Of a DNA stretch of 64,000 nucleotides, positions 19,583 through 29,964 are shown one piece after another. The translations under genes were made by a program, and so were the position numbers. Origin of the DNA: Planctomycetales bacterium (GTDB lineage Bacteria > Planctomycetota > Planctomycetia > Isosphaerales > Isosphaeraceae); contig DAIDKV010000190.1 of assembly GCA_027449865.1 (NCBI GenBank), positions 1 to 64,000 of the forward strand, given 5' to 3'. Below the pieces are notes generated by a model, which was given only the letters and a program-made list of their open reading frames with translations, was not told where the DNA came from and ran no database searches. Every line of letters starts with the position of its first letter. The first letter of the stretch is position 1.

Positions 19583-21280
19583 TCAGCGCTCCCCCTCGCG
19601 GCGAACCTTGACCTTCCGCCCCTTGATCTTGGCCGCGCGAAGAGCCACGATCACGGTCTCGGCGACCTCGTCCGCGACATCGACCAGCGAGAAGCGGTCG
19701 GCGATCTCGATGGCTCCGATATCCCGGCCGTCGATCCCAGCCTCGCCGGTAATCGCGCCGACGAGATCCTGAGGCCGGACGCCCACTTCACGGCCTGCGC
19801 CGATGAAGAGGCGCGTCATCGAGCCACGGCCGCCGGTCCGAGGGGCGCGGCCGCGAGGCCGATCCGTTCGTGGGGCGGCAGGACGGGCGTTACGCGGGCC
19901 ACGGTCGGACCTCGGGGCCACCTCGGGGATCTCCTCGGGCTCATCCTCACCGGGCCCCTCCGCGCGGTGGGCGAGCTTCACGGCGGCCAGGGCCACCTGC
20001 ATCACATCGAACTCGTCGGAGAGCGATTCCACGACGACGCGGAAGTGGTCGAGGTCGCCGGCGAGGACCGCCTCTCGAAGCGCGGCACGCGTCAGTTCGA
20101 GGCGGCGGGCCCGAAGATCGGCGACGGTGGGCAGTCGAGCGACATCGATCTTCTGGCGGGTCGATCGCTCGATTCCCTGCAATTGCCGGTGCTCGCGAGG
20201 CTCGGCGAGCGTGATGGCAACCCCCTCGCGACCGGCGCGGCCGACCCGGCCGATTCGGTGGACGTATGACTCGGGCTCGCACGGTACGTCGTAGTTGATC
20301 ACGTGTGAGAGATGTTCGATATCCAGGCCACGGGCGGCCACATCGGTGGCAATGAGCAGGTCGATCCCGCCGGCGCGGAAGCGCTTCATCACCCGACTGC
20401 GCTGCTCCTGGGTCATCCCGCCGTGCAGTCCCTCGGCGCCGTAGCCGCGGCCGGAGAGAGTTTCGACCAGCTCGTCGACCTCGGTTCTGCGGCGGCAGAA
20501 GACGATCGCCGATGTTGGGCCCTCGATGTCGAGCACGCGGCCGAGTGCGGCCAGCTTGTGTTCCTTCGGGACGATGTACGCAACCTGCTTGACCCGTGGG
20601 GTCGCGCCCGCCGCGACCTTTTCGGCTCCGATCTTGATTTTGACCGGCTCCTTCAGATGTTTCCTCGCGATTGCGGCGATCCGTGGCGGAAGCGTCGCGG
20701 AGAAGAGCAAGGTTTGCCGGCCGGAGGGCGTCTCGGCAAGGATCGACTCGATATCCTCGGCGAAGCCCATGTCGAGCATTTCGTCGGCCTCATCGAGAAC
20801 GACGATCGCCAGGCCCTCCAGCGCGAGCGTACCGCGACGGATATGGTCGAGGGCACGTCCAGGGGTGGCCACGACCACATCGATCCCACGCTCCAGGCCG
20901 CGAAGCTGCGGACCATACGCCTGCCCACCGTAAATCGGCAGGACCTTGATCCCGAGCGGTCGGCCGTAGCGATGGACCGCCTCGGCCACCTGCATGGCGA
21001 GTTCGCGGGTGGGAACAAGGATCAACGACGACGGACGGGCCCGACTGGCGCCGAGGGCGCCCAGCCGCTGGATCATCGGGAGAGCAAAGGCGGCCGTCTT
21101 CCCAGTACCGGTCGCCGCCTGGCCGACGAGGTCCTTCCCATCGAGAATCGGCGGGATGGCCTCCCGCTGGATGGGAGTCGGCTCCTCATAACCAAGGCCC
21201 TTTAGTTCCTCGACCATTCGCGAATCGAGGCCCAGCGTGCTGAACCCGCCCGCCAATTCCACCAGGCTAATGCCCGACAT
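19583..21280 (-). CDS. DEAD-box ATP-dependent RNA helicase with C-terminal DbpA-type RNA-binding domain
   Basis: 565 aa; ATGTGKTAAF, PTRELA, VLDEADEMLDMGF, SATLP, HRIGRVGRAG; C-terminal GAGREVGVRPQDLVGAITGEAGIDGRDIGAIEIADRFSLVDV. Confidence 0.94.
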   Translation of the reverse strand: MSGISLVELAGGFSTLGLDSRMVEELKGLGYEEPTPIQREAIPPILDGKDLVGQAATGTGKTAAFALPMIQRLGALGASRARPSSLILVPTRELAMQVAEAVHRYGRPLGIKVLPIYGGQAYGPQLRGLERGIDVVVATPGRALDHIRRGTLALEGLAIVVLDEADEMLDMGFAEDIESILAETPSGRQTLLFSATLPPRIAAIARKHLKEPVKIKIGAEKVAAGATPRVKQVAYIVPKEHKLAALGRVLDIEGPTSAIVFCRRRTEVDELVETLSGRGYGAEGLHGGMTQEQRSRVMKRFRAGGIDLLIATDVAARGLDIEHLSHVINYDVPCEPESYVHRIGRVGRAGREGVAITLAEPREHRQLQGIERSTRQKIDVARLPTVADLRARRLELTRAALREAVLAGDLDHFRVVVESLSDEFDVMQVALAAVKLAHRAEGPGEDEPEEIPEVAPRSDRGPRNARPAAPRTDRPRGRAPRTGGRGSMTRLFIGAGREVGVRPQDLVGAITGEAGIDGRDIGAIEIADRFSLVDVADEVAETVIVALRAAKIKGRKVKVRREGER

Positions 21281-21458
21281 CCGACGCTCCTACCATACCG
21301 CCGCCAGGGAACCAACCCCGCCCGGTCCGTGACCAGTCCGGCCGCGTGAGGCGCGTCGGCGAGGCGCCGACGAGGGTCCATGGCATGGTCGTCGATTGGG
21401 AGCCGGAATACAATCGCGGTTCGGTCGGGATCTTCGCGACAAGACCCGGCCGGCCGCT

Positions 21459-21902
21459 TCAATCCGTCAGGTCGATCTCCAGTGAAGTCGGCTCAGAGCC
21501 GACGGAGACGTCGAAACTTCCCCGAAGCTTCGCCACGGGCGAGGGTAACGGCGAAGCCGAAAACCCCGACGCCGGCCCTGACGGCGCGGCCGAGGAAGGG
21601 CACGGGTCCACCTCCGAATAGACGAGAACCTTGAACCGAACCCGAGAGCCGTCATCCATGGGCCAGACCGGTCGGCAGGAGAAAAATCCATCCGGACCGA
21701 TCACGGCAAGCACATCCGAGGCGCGATTGCCGTCCTGAGAGTAGAAAAACACAACGCCGTTGGTCATCGACCGTCCATTGCAGCGAACGTGGCCTTCCAG
21801 CAGCGATTCGACGGGGGCGGCCTCTCGTACCACCTCCAGTACCAGGCCCATCGGAAGACCACCGAGAAAGACCAAACCCGTCCAGAAGCGAGCGTGGTTC
21901 AT
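21459..21902 (-). CDS. Hypothetical small protein, carboxypeptidase-regulatory-like
   Basis: Start MNHARFWTGLVFLGG (21902) within ORF 21459..22091; LLEGHVRCNGRSMTNGVVFFYSQDG. Confidence 0.5.
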   Translation of the reverse strand: MNHARFWTGLVFLGGLPMGLVLEVVREAAPVESLLEGHVRCNGRSMTNGVVFFYSQDGNRASDVLAVIGPDGFFSCRPVWPMDDGSRVRFKVLVYSEVDPCPSSAAPSGPASGFSASPLPSPVAKLRGSFDVSVGSEPTSLEIDLTD

Positions 21903-22154
21903 GGCAGCATGTCCGGGATCGAGTCCATGGCGGGAGAGGCGATCGCCATTCCCTTCACCAGGCATCCAGCCCATGCGGGCGGTTCCGTCCGCTCCCGTCA
22001 TCGAAAGCCGAGAAGAGGTACCTTCGACCCAGCCCTCCCGTTCCGTTCCGTCTCGGTAGGTCGTCCGAAGGTCGGTCGCTCGAAGTGCCACGTCATCCTA
22101 GCAAGATTCTTTGACAATCACACCCCTCTACCAGCCTCGACTCGCAAAATTTCT

Positions 22155-23765
22155 TCATCCCTGATTGTGCCGATATTCCTGCGCGGAGACATGCTCGCTA
22201 ATTGTGAACCCCTGTGCGGAACCCTGTAAAATCGACGTGCCCGCGCGGCCCGATTCGCGGACGAATTGGAGAAGTTCTCGGGTAAGCTCGCCGGCACTAT
22301 CGATTCGGGGGACCTTGTTCTGCCCCCCCAGCCGGCCCCGATTTCGCATCCAGCTCTCGAAGGTGCCTGGACCCACAACCTGGAGAGCGGGAGCCGGCAG
22401 GCCGACTCCCGCGATTCGGTGCGCCCGGTAGTCGTCGTTGCGCGCGGCGAGATTTCCATCGAGAAGATCGCGAAAGCGTGCCGCGTGGGTGGGCTCGCGG
22501 AGAAACTCAACGATGAAGAGATGATAGCCTGGCCGCTCGTCGAACATGGGGCCGACGTGCCAGTCGCGAACCATGGCGCCGGTTTCGGAAGCCGCGCGGG
22601 CGACGGCGGCCTCGAGTTCCTCGACGATCAGGTGTTCGCCGAATGCGGAGAGGGTCTGCCTCGTCCGGCCGGTGAATACGAATAACGGGGGATCGGTCGC
22701 GTCGAATCGAACCGTATCGCCAATCAGGTGTGCCCACATACCCGCACACGTGGAAACGACGATAGCATAGTTGCGACCGGGGACGACATCGGCGAGCCAG
22801 TGCCGGGTGGGTCGGGGCGAGTCGAGTTCGTCGACGGGGATGAATTCGTAAAAGATCCCGTTGTCGTGGGCGAGGCGAAGGAGCTGGGTCTCTGGGTCGC
22901 CGAACCCGACGAAACCTTCGGAGCAGGCGTAGGTCTCGACCATTCGGACGCGGGGCGACCCGACGAGGTCATGAAACGCCTCGCGATAGGGATCGAACTT
23001 CACACCACCGTGGACAATGCACTGAAGTTTCGGCCAGACCTCGATCATCGAGGATTTCCCGGTATTCTCCAGGATTCGATGGAAGAGCATGAGGAGCCAG
23101 CTTGGGACACCGCCAACCAGCGTGATCGGTTCGCGGACGGAGAGTTCGGCGAACCGATCGAGTTTGCGGTCCCAGTCGGATTCGAGGGCCAGCTTTCGGG
23201 GCGGAAAGGTGAACGGACGGAGCCAGGGCGCGACCTCGACGGCCGCGATACCGCTGAGGTCTCCCTCGCGGACTCCCGGTGCGACCCTGGACAGCCCGGC
23301 ACTTCCTCCAAGAAAGAAAATCCGGCCTCGGAAGAGATGCGTCTCAGGGTGCGAGGCACACTGGAGCTCGACCATTCGCCGGGCGGTCTCGCGGTTGGAG
23401 CGGACCATCGCGCGCGAGACGGGAATGTATTTTGAAGCTCCCTGCGTCGTCCCGCTGGTGAGTGCCAGATAGGGGATGCGGCCGGGCCAGGTCAGGTTGT
23501 CGAAGACGGGGTAACGGTCGCGAAGGTAGTCGTTCCAGAGCGCCTCGTATGTCCGGATCGGGACGGCCGACTGAAACTCGGCGATCGACCTGATCCGGTC
23601 GAAGCCGTGATCGCGGCCGAACCGGGTTTTTCGGGCATGTCGGACGAGCCGAGCCAGCGTCTTCTCCTGCGCCAGGACCGGATCGGACGCGAGGAAGGCG
23701 GAGGAACGGCGAAGGGCCAGGGCTCGGAAGCCAAGATCGACGAGGTATCTCGGGAAGTCGGACAT
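22155..23765 (-). CDS. GH3 auxin-responsive promoter family (acyl-adenylating) protein
   Basis: Long ORF with LTSGTTQGASKYIPVS, VETYACSEGFVGFGDPE, FEFIPVDEL-like and FTGRTRQTLSAFGEHLIVEELE; ATG at 23765 overlaps the stop of the upstream gene. Confidence 0.85.
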   Translation of the reverse strand: MSDFPRYLVDLGFRALALRRSSAFLASDPVLAQEKTLARLVRHARKTRFGRDHGFDRIRSIAEFQSAVPIRTYEALWNDYLRDRYPVFDNLTWPGRIPYLALTSGTTQGASKYIPVSRAMVRSNRETARRMVELQCASHPETHLFRGRIFFLGGSAGLSRVAPGVREGDLSGIAAVEVAPWLRPFTFPPRKLALESDWDRKLDRFAELSVREPITLVGGVPSWLLMLFHRILENTGKSSMIEVWPKLQCIVHGGVKFDPYREAFHDLVGSPRVRMVETYACSEGFVGFGDPETQLLRLAHDNGIFYEFIPVDELDSPRPTRHWLADVVPGRNYAIVVSTCAGMWAHLIGDTVRFDATDPPLFVFTGRTRQTLSAFGEHLIVEELEAAVARAASETGAMVRDWHVGPMFDERPGYHLFIVEFLREPTHAARFRDLLDGNLAARNDDYRAHRIAGVGLPAPALQVVGPGTFESWMRNRGRLGGQNKVPRIDSAGELTRELLQFVRESGRAGTSILQGSAQGFTISEHVSAQEYRHNQG

Positions 23766-24358
23766 CACGATCCGTCCACCTCCCTGGGATCGCGGCAAAT
23801 GTAGGCTCCCGAGGGAGGAATGTTGCGGGGCTCGAAGGCGAACTCCACTCGCTCGAAGTAGCGTCGGTAGAGCGGCCAGTAGATCAGCGCCAGCTCCGTG
23901 ATCTGGTTGTAGCTTCCGCCCGACTGCAACACCGATCGCACGGACCGCATGAGCGCCCGCTGCTGCTCCTTGCGGAACGAGGGGAACGGTAACCCCGAGA
24001 TGACGTGGTCGACCCGATCGAGGCCCCGATCCGCGAGAATTCCAGCGAGCTCGCGGGCGTCGCCCTCAAGGATTTCAAGGTTCGGCCGTTCGCGGAAGCG
24101 GTCGCGCAGCAACCGCAAAAAATCAGGGTCGCGCTCGACGACCAGGACACGGCAATCGGGATGGGCTCGCTCGAGGATGGCCCGCGTGATCGGTCCTGTG
24201 CCTGCGCCCAGCTCGACCACGGATCGGGTCGTCGACCAGTCGATGTTGCGGATTGTCGTGCGCGCCAGCCACCGGCTCGACGGCGCGAGGCTCGCGATCG
24301 GGTTGCCCCGGGTGATCTGCGAGAGGAACTTGCCGAGGAAGAGAACGTTGTCGTTCAT
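23765..24358 (-). CDS. SAM-dependent methyltransferase, PmtA / rRNA adenine dimethylase-like
   Basis: 197 aa; VVELGAGTGPITRAIL, VVERDPDFLRLLRDRF, DHVISGLPFPSF typical of phospholipid N-methyltransferases. Confidence 0.82.
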   Translation of the reverse strand: MNDNVLFLGKFLSQITRGNPIASLAPSSRWLARTTIRNIDWSTTRSVVELGAGTGPITRAILERAHPDCRVLVVERDPDFLRLLRDRFRERPNLEILEGDARELAGILADRGLDRVDHVISGLPFPSFRKEQQRALMRSVRSVLQSGGSYNQITELALIYWPLYRRYFERVEFAFEPRNIPPSGAYICRDPREVDGS

Positions 24359-25257
24359 GCGCGGCCGATGAAGATCCTTGGGCTAACGGCGAGAAGTCCA
24401 CCGCGTCCGGCCGGGGCCTCGACCTGGTCGAGATACCGACGCGGATCGAGGCCGGCGGGGAGGACCCGAAGCCGGTCGCGGAGATACAGCGAAATCAGAC
24501 GATTGACCAGCCGGGCTTTTTCGATCTGAGGCGCATGGCCGCACCTCGGAATCACCACCTGGCGAACCCCCGGAATGCGCTCGGCCGCCCGGATCGCGCC
24601 GGGGAGATCGGAAAGGATTCGATCCTCGGCACCCCAGATGATCAGGGTGGGCTTCGAGACTCGTGGCAGGAGTGGGGCGACGGAATGGCCGACTGTCCCT
24701 CGGAGCGTCCGGATCACGCCGAGCTTCCACCGACGCTCCTGGAACCGCGCCCGGAACGCTTCCACGAGATCGTCGGTGGCGTGGTGTCCGTGAAAGAAGA
24801 CGGATCGGATCATCGCATCGGCGTTGCTTCGTCGCACGCCTTCCAGAACCGGTAGATTCTCTCGACCGTGGAATCCTGAGGGAGCCAGCAGGACGGTCCG
24901 CGACACTTTTTCGGGATGGCGGTCGGCATAGGTGAGCACCACCTGGCCGCCGAGGCTCGATCCGACGAGGTGGTACGGTGGGCGCTGGACGAATTCGTCG
25001 AGGTAGACCGCCAGCCGATCGGCGAGATAGTCGACGGTGACCTCGCCGCCCGATCGGAGATGGCGGTGGAGGGCCTCGCCGTCGTAGACCAGGATCTCGG
25101 GGATCTTCAGATCGAAGTGACGACTCAGGGGAACGCGGCTGGCGTACCAGCTTTCCGGCTGCTCGGCCAGGCCGTTGACCAGGACCAGCGGCATTCGCCG
25201 CTCTCCGGTGTCGAGGAGTGGGGGCAGGTCGAACCAGCTTCGGACGTCGGGGGGCAT
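24355..25257 (-). CDS. Alpha/beta hydrolase
   Basis: Start MPPDVRSWFDLPPLL; LVGSSLGGQVVLTYADRHP nucleophile elbow, LIIWGAEDRILSDLPGA, RCGHAPQIEK. Confidence 0.9.
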   Translation of the reverse strand: MPPDVRSWFDLPPLLDTGERRMPLVLVNGLAEQPESWYASRVPLSRHFDLKIPEILVYDGEALHRHLRSGGEVTVDYLADRLAVYLDEFVQRPPYHLVGSSLGGQVVLTYADRHPEKVSRTVLLAPSGFHGRENLPVLEGVRRSNADAMIRSVFFHGHHATDDLVEAFRARFQERRWKLGVIRTLRGTVGHSVAPLLPRVSKPTLIIWGAEDRILSDLPGAIRAAERIPGVRQVVIPRCGHAPQIEKARLVNRLISLYLRDRLRVLPAGLDPRRYLDQVEAPAGRGGLLAVSPRIFIGRA

Positions 25258-25549
25258 TGCGCGTTCTCGCACGGGTAGCGTTCGCCCGATCGAAGATCGG
25301 CAACGCTCGACCAGGAATCGGTTTCGATCATAACATGCCCCGCCGCCGCCACCCAGCCGGGACACGGGATTTCATCCTGTCTTCCGCGATCCTTCGGACA
25401 CTCGACACGAAGGAGCCGCCCACTTGCCCCGATGGCCCGTCGACATCGGGACGATCGGGATGATAGCCTGTCATTTCCGGCCTTGCCCGGAACGAACTCG
25501 ACGGGTCACGTAGCCCGTGGATGTCGATCCCGCCGGACCGAGAGGATCG

Positions 25550-27214
25550 ATGATGGGTCGGATGGGTTGGATGGCGGCCGTGTTCGCCCTCGGCACTGGG
25601 CTCTCGCTGGCCGAGGCGTCGGAGACGGGAAGACGGCCGGATATCGTGGTGATTCTGCTGGACGACCTTGGATTCAGCGACCTCGGCTGTTACGGCGGCG
25701 AGATCCGTACGCCGAACATCGATCGACTCGCCGCGGAAGGCATCCGGTTCACCCGGTTCTATAATGCGGCTCGATGCTGCCCGACCCGGGCCTCGCTGCT
25801 GACCGGTCTGTATCCGCACCAGGTCGGCCTGGCGCTGAACGGGCGGACGCTCACCCACGACGGCGCCACGATCGCCGAATTGCTCCGCGTCCACGGCTAT
25901 CAGACGGCGATGGCCGGCAAGTGGCACCTCTCGGAGACGGCTCCGCTTCAGGGGAATCCGGCCGGCCCCGCGCATCTCGGCTGGCTCAATCATCGGACCG
26001 ATCGCGACCGGCCGTTCGCCGGGCTCGACACCTATCCCGTCGCCCGGGGATTCGACCGCCATTTCGGTCCAATCTGGGGCGTGGTCGACTACTTCGATCC
26101 CTTTTCCCTCGTTGAGGGAACCCAACCCGTCCGCGAAGTCCCCGAGGATTTTTACCTCACCGACGCCATCACGGCGAAGTCGGTTGAGTCCATCCGATCG
26201 ATGGCGACGACCGACCGCCCGTTCTTCCTCTACGTCGCCCATTGTGCCCCGCACTGGCCGTTGCACGCCCGACCCGAGGACATCGCCCGATATCGGAACA
26301 CGTATCGCGACGGCTGGAACGCGATGCGACGCGATCGGTATCGTCGGCAAATCGAACGGGGCCTGATCGATCCCAGGCGCTATCCCCTGCCCTCGGTGAT
26401 GGGCCGCGGACCCGACTGGGACGAACTCGAACCCGAGGAGCGTGAGCACCAATCGGCCCTGATGGCCGTCCACGCGGCGATGGTCGATCGAGTCGACCAG
26501 GGGGTTGGGGCGATCATCGAGTCGCTCCGCGCAACCGGACGGCTGGAGAACACCGCGATCTTCCTCCTGTCCGACAACGGCGCCTCGCCGGAGCGTTATC
26601 TGGACCCCGGCTTCGACCGCGCCTCGACGACCCGGGAGGGCCGTCCGATTCAGTACCGGGGAAGGTTCGACCCGGGCCCGGAGACGACCTGGGGCTACAT
26701 TGGCTCGCGATGGGCCAACGCGGCGAACACTCCATTCCGGTACTGGAAGGCCGAGTCGTTCGAGGGGGGTTGCCATACCCCGATGATCGTCCGATGGCCG
26801 GCGGGACCGATCCCTCGTCCCGGATCGACGACCGACCAGATCGGCCACGTGATCGACCTCATGCCGACCTGCCTGGAACTGGCCGGAGCCGCCTATCCAC
26901 AGACGTTCGAGGGGCACCGCATCCGGCCAGTTGAAGGACGGAGCCTCGTCGCGACTCTTCGGGGTCAGGAAAACGCCCCGCCTCGACCGCTGTTCTTCGA
27001 GCACGAGGGCGGACGAGCGGTGATCGCGGACGGATGGAAGCTGGTGGCTCGTCGCGGCGGGCCCTGGGAACTCCATCACCTCGACCAGGACGCCACCGAG
27101 ACGCGGAACCTGGCGAAGGCCGAGCCGGATCGCGTCCGCGAAATGGAAGACCGCTGGCAGAGCTGGGCCCGTCGGGTCGGAGCGGGTGGGCCCGCCGACA
27201 GGCAGGACCGTTGA
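25550..27214 (+). CDS. Type I arylsulfatase
   Basis: IVVILLDDLGFSDLGCYGGEIRTPNIDRLA, ARCCPTRASLLTGLYPHQVG (CxPxR formylglycine site), AGKWHLSE, LLSDNGASPE. Confidence 0.95.
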   Translation: MMGRMGWMAAVFALGTGLSLAEASETGRRPDIVVILLDDLGFSDLGCYGGEIRTPNIDRLAAEGIRFTRFYNAARCCPTRASLLTGLYPHQVGLALNGRTLTHDGATIAELLRVHGYQTAMAGKWHLSETAPLQGNPAGPAHLGWLNHRTDRDRPFAGLDTYPVARGFDRHFGPIWGVVDYFDPFSLVEGTQPVREVPEDFYLTDAITAKSVESIRSMATTDRPFFLYVAHCAPHWPLHARPEDIARYRNTYRDGWNAMRRDRYRRQIERGLIDPRRYPLPSVMGRGPDWDELEPEEREHQSALMAVHAAMVDRVDQGVGAIIESLRATGRLENTAIFLLSDNGASPERYLDPGFDRASTTREGRPIQYRGRFDPGPETTWGYIGSRWANAANTPFRYWKAESFEGGCHTPMIVRWPAGPIPRPGSTTDQIGHVIDLMPTCLELAGAAYPQTFEGHRIRPVEGRSLVATLRGQENAPPRPLFFEHEGGRAVIADGWKLVARRGGPWELHHLDQDATETRNLAKAEPDRVREMEDRWQSWARRVGAGGPADRQDR

Positions 27215-27274
27215 ATCGCCCCGATGGCATCCAATCGGCGTACTCTACCCGAATCCAACGAGCGAAGACCTCTC

Positions 27275-28723
27275 ATGCGAATCTTGCGTCGAGTCCTTCA
27301 TAGGCTCTCCCGGATCGGTCGAGGCCGTCGGCAGCGGGTCTTCGCTTTCGTCGAGCGGCGGGAACACCTGGAGAGGCGGTTCAAGCTTGGCATCATCCTC
27401 GCGACAGCGATTCTGATGTTTAGCGTCCTCCGATTCTTCCCCTGGGGCCGATACCTGGCGGCCAGCCTCGAGACGAGAACATCCAGCCTGGCAAAGCGAG
27501 CCTTCGGTCTGGAGAACAGCCGAGCCGAGATCAAGCAACAGTGGGCGAACTATCGTCGGCTGGGGATCGAACGCACGATGCCGCCGATCCGGAAGTTCTA
27601 CGAGGAATGCGACCCGAACTTCCAGCGCGTTCTTCGATACGCCGGCATGGATCCCGACCATGCGCTGGTTCGATGGGGGAATTACAACTGGACGTTCCTG
27701 CTTTCGTCCAAGGTGTATGAGGCTGATGACGAGGGGCGGTCGTATCGGCTCCGGCCAAATTACAAATCGATCTGGCTCACCAAATTGAACACGCTGGCCG
27801 GCGCGCTGGCCTTCTACCTGGTGCCCGACACCCCCGAACTCGCGGAGGCGATCAAGGGGACGACCGCGATCGCCGTGGAGACCTCGCGGCAGACGACCAA
27901 CTCCTGGGGTCTTCGCGGACCCGAACCCGAGGTCAACGCCCCGCTTCGGATCATGGTCCTCGGGGATTCCTATATGCAAGGCATGTTCATCGGCGATGAT
28001 GAGACGCCCCCCGAATGCCTGCGCCGATATCTGGAACGGATGACGCACCAGCGCGTCTCCGTGCTGAACACCGGAGTGATGGGCTACTCGCCCGAACAGT
28101 ACCATGCGGCACTGGTCAAATTCGCCGACCGATTCCAGCCGCACGCCGTGATTGTGAGCTGCTTCGCCAACGATTGCGGCTCGGAGTTCGACGCGGTGAG
28201 CTTTGGAGCCGGAGACTGGTATGAAGGCGCCTACTGGCTCGAAGAGATCCGGGAATTCTGCTCGAAGCGAGAATACACTTACCTCTACGTCACCGAGCCG
28301 TTCGAATATCCCTTCTTCAAGAATCGGAAGTCAGGGAACTACCCCGGTAAGCTGATCAACTTGCTCGAATGCAAGAGCTCTCATGTTCTCGACCCAATGG
28401 ACTCCTTCCTCGACCAGGACCTTCGAGCCCGGAATGCCGACCGCCGCGAGGGTCGAGAGCCTTCGGAGCTGGGCGTCCTCTTCAACTGGAAGCTCAAGGA
28501 CGGACATTTCTCAGCGGTCGGCGCCGAACTCTGGGCCGAGGTCACCGGACAACGGCTCTTGCTGCTGATGGAGGAAGACCAGCTCACCCGCTCCCCTCGA
28601 AAGCCGGCCCGATCACCCGCGACGCCGCTGGCGTCCCTTCGGGGTGACGGACCGGTGCAAGGCGGACCATCCCGAGCACTCGAAACGATCAGGACACCCG
28701 ACGCCGGCATCCCGCGTAGGTAA
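27275..28723 (+). CDS. Membrane-anchored SGNH/GDSL-type hydrolase
   Basis: Start MRILRRVLHRLSR; one N-terminal TM; IMVLGDSYMQGMFIGDDETPPECLRRYLE and VLNTGVMGYSPEQYHAALVKFADRFQPHAVIVSCFANDC. Confidence 0.78.
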   Translation: MRILRRVLHRLSRIGRGRRQRVFAFVERREHLERRFKLGIILATAILMFSVLRFFPWGRYLAASLETRTSSLAKRAFGLENSRAEIKQQWANYRRLGIERTMPPIRKFYEECDPNFQRVLRYAGMDPDHALVRWGNYNWTFLLSSKVYEADDEGRSYRLRPNYKSIWLTKLNTLAGALAFYLVPDTPELAEAIKGTTAIAVETSRQTTNSWGLRGPEPEVNAPLRIMVLGDSYMQGMFIGDDETPPECLRRYLERMTHQRVSVLNTGVMGYSPEQYHAALVKFADRFQPHAVIVSCFANDCGSEFDAVSFGAGDWYEGAYWLEEIREFCSKREYTYLYVTEPFEYPFFKNRKSGNYPGKLINLLECKSSHVLDPMDSFLDQDLRARNADRREGREPSELGVLFNWKLKDGHFSAVGAELWAEVTGQRLLLLMEEDQLTRSPRKPARSPATPLASLRGDGPVQGGPSRALETIRTPDAGIPRR

Positions 28724-29579
28724 GCCCGGCACTCATGCCGATCAGACCCAGAATCCAGGACCCGGGCTCGGGAACGCTCAGTCCCGCCACGGTATCGATC
28801 GTATAACCAGACTGAAGGCCGGTCACAGTGACGCCCGTGTCGGTTGCCGTTCCGGATGTGGTGTCCACAGTGTAAATACGGATCCCGCTCGATGACCCGG
28901 CGTGCGCCAATGTATCGACGCCGTAAATCGTGCCACCGGCGTTCACAAGAGCCAGACTATCGTTGTATTTGGTGCCTAGCCCGCCTGTCCCGACCACGGT
29001 TCCCAGGCCCGTGGACGGATCGATCTGGTACAAGTCGAGCCTCCCCGCACTGTAGCTGTATAAATTTTCATATAACTTACCATTTGATCCGAGAACGAGA
29101 CCTCCGCTGGCGTAGTTAAGGCTCGCGGTGGTCCCTACGGGGTTACTGGCCGGCGTGATCATGGTTACGCCGTTGTTAATGGTTTCGAGCAGGATATTTC
29201 CATTTGCTACACCATGATGGGGATTGATACCGTAGAATCCGACTCCCGGGTCGTAGGTGAGGCCCCAGAGAGCACCGGGCACATTGAGAGCATTCAGGTG
29301 GGTCTGGCCGGACGTCGAGATGGTGTAAAGATTCCCGCTATTCTCATCCGAGGCATACAGCGAGTTGCCTGGACCAACAGAAAGCGATTGCGCATGAATA
29401 TTTTGAGCGGAAAAATCCGCGATCTCGTGGAATGCACCAGTGGTCAGGTCGAGCGTTCCGAAGATTGAGGTGCTCGAGGAACTGGCCGTCGCGTAGACCA
29501 CCAGATCGGCACGGGCCGAGGCGAACGTGGCGCCGAGCATCGCCGCCGCGAAGAAGAGGGTCGTCCGAATTTTTGTCAT
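28689..29579 (-). CDS. PEP-CTERM sorting domain protein
   Basis: Signal peptide at MTKIRTTLFFAAAMLGATFASARA; C-terminus VPEPGSWILGLIGMSAGLTYAGCRRRVS (PEP + TM + Arg cluster). Confidence 0.88.
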   Translation of the reverse strand: MTKIRTTLFFAAAMLGATFASARADLVVYATASSSSTSIFGTLDLTTGAFHEIADFSAQNIHAQSLSVGPGNSLYASDENSGNLYTISTSGQTHLNALNVPGALWGLTYDPGVGFYGINPHHGVANGNILLETINNGVTMITPASNPVGTTASLNYASGGLVLGSNGKLYENLYSYSAGRLDLYQIDPSTGLGTVVGTGGLGTKYNDSLALVNAGGTIYGVDTLAHAGSSSGIRIYTVDTTSGTATDTGVTVTGLQSGYTIDTVAGLSVPEPGSWILGLIGMSAGLTYAGCRRRVS

Positions 29580-29964
29580 GATCAGCTCCGAATACACCGA
29601 TCGCGCACGTCGTGGTGAGGCCGGTGTTGCCAGGGAACAACACGGTGAAGAAAAACCACCACTTGCCTCGCGATGATCCGTGAGGGGACGTCGCTCATGG
29701 GGGCTTGCTTCACCCGTCGAGAAGGACGAAAAACTTCTGTCAATCCCGCCAGAACAACAGGGTCGTCCTGGATCAACAGATTGCACAACCCTATGGCCCT
29801 GGGACGGGGTGATTCAAGTCTGTCCTAAAAAAACAACACATCCGCCGTTGAGGGCATTTATCGGGTGAGGGTTGGCAGGAGCCGGACTTGACGATGGAGT
29901 GGGTCTCGCCCCATGCTTTCGGGTCGGGAACGAGTCGGACGCGGATGGGGCCGGGGACAAAGGG

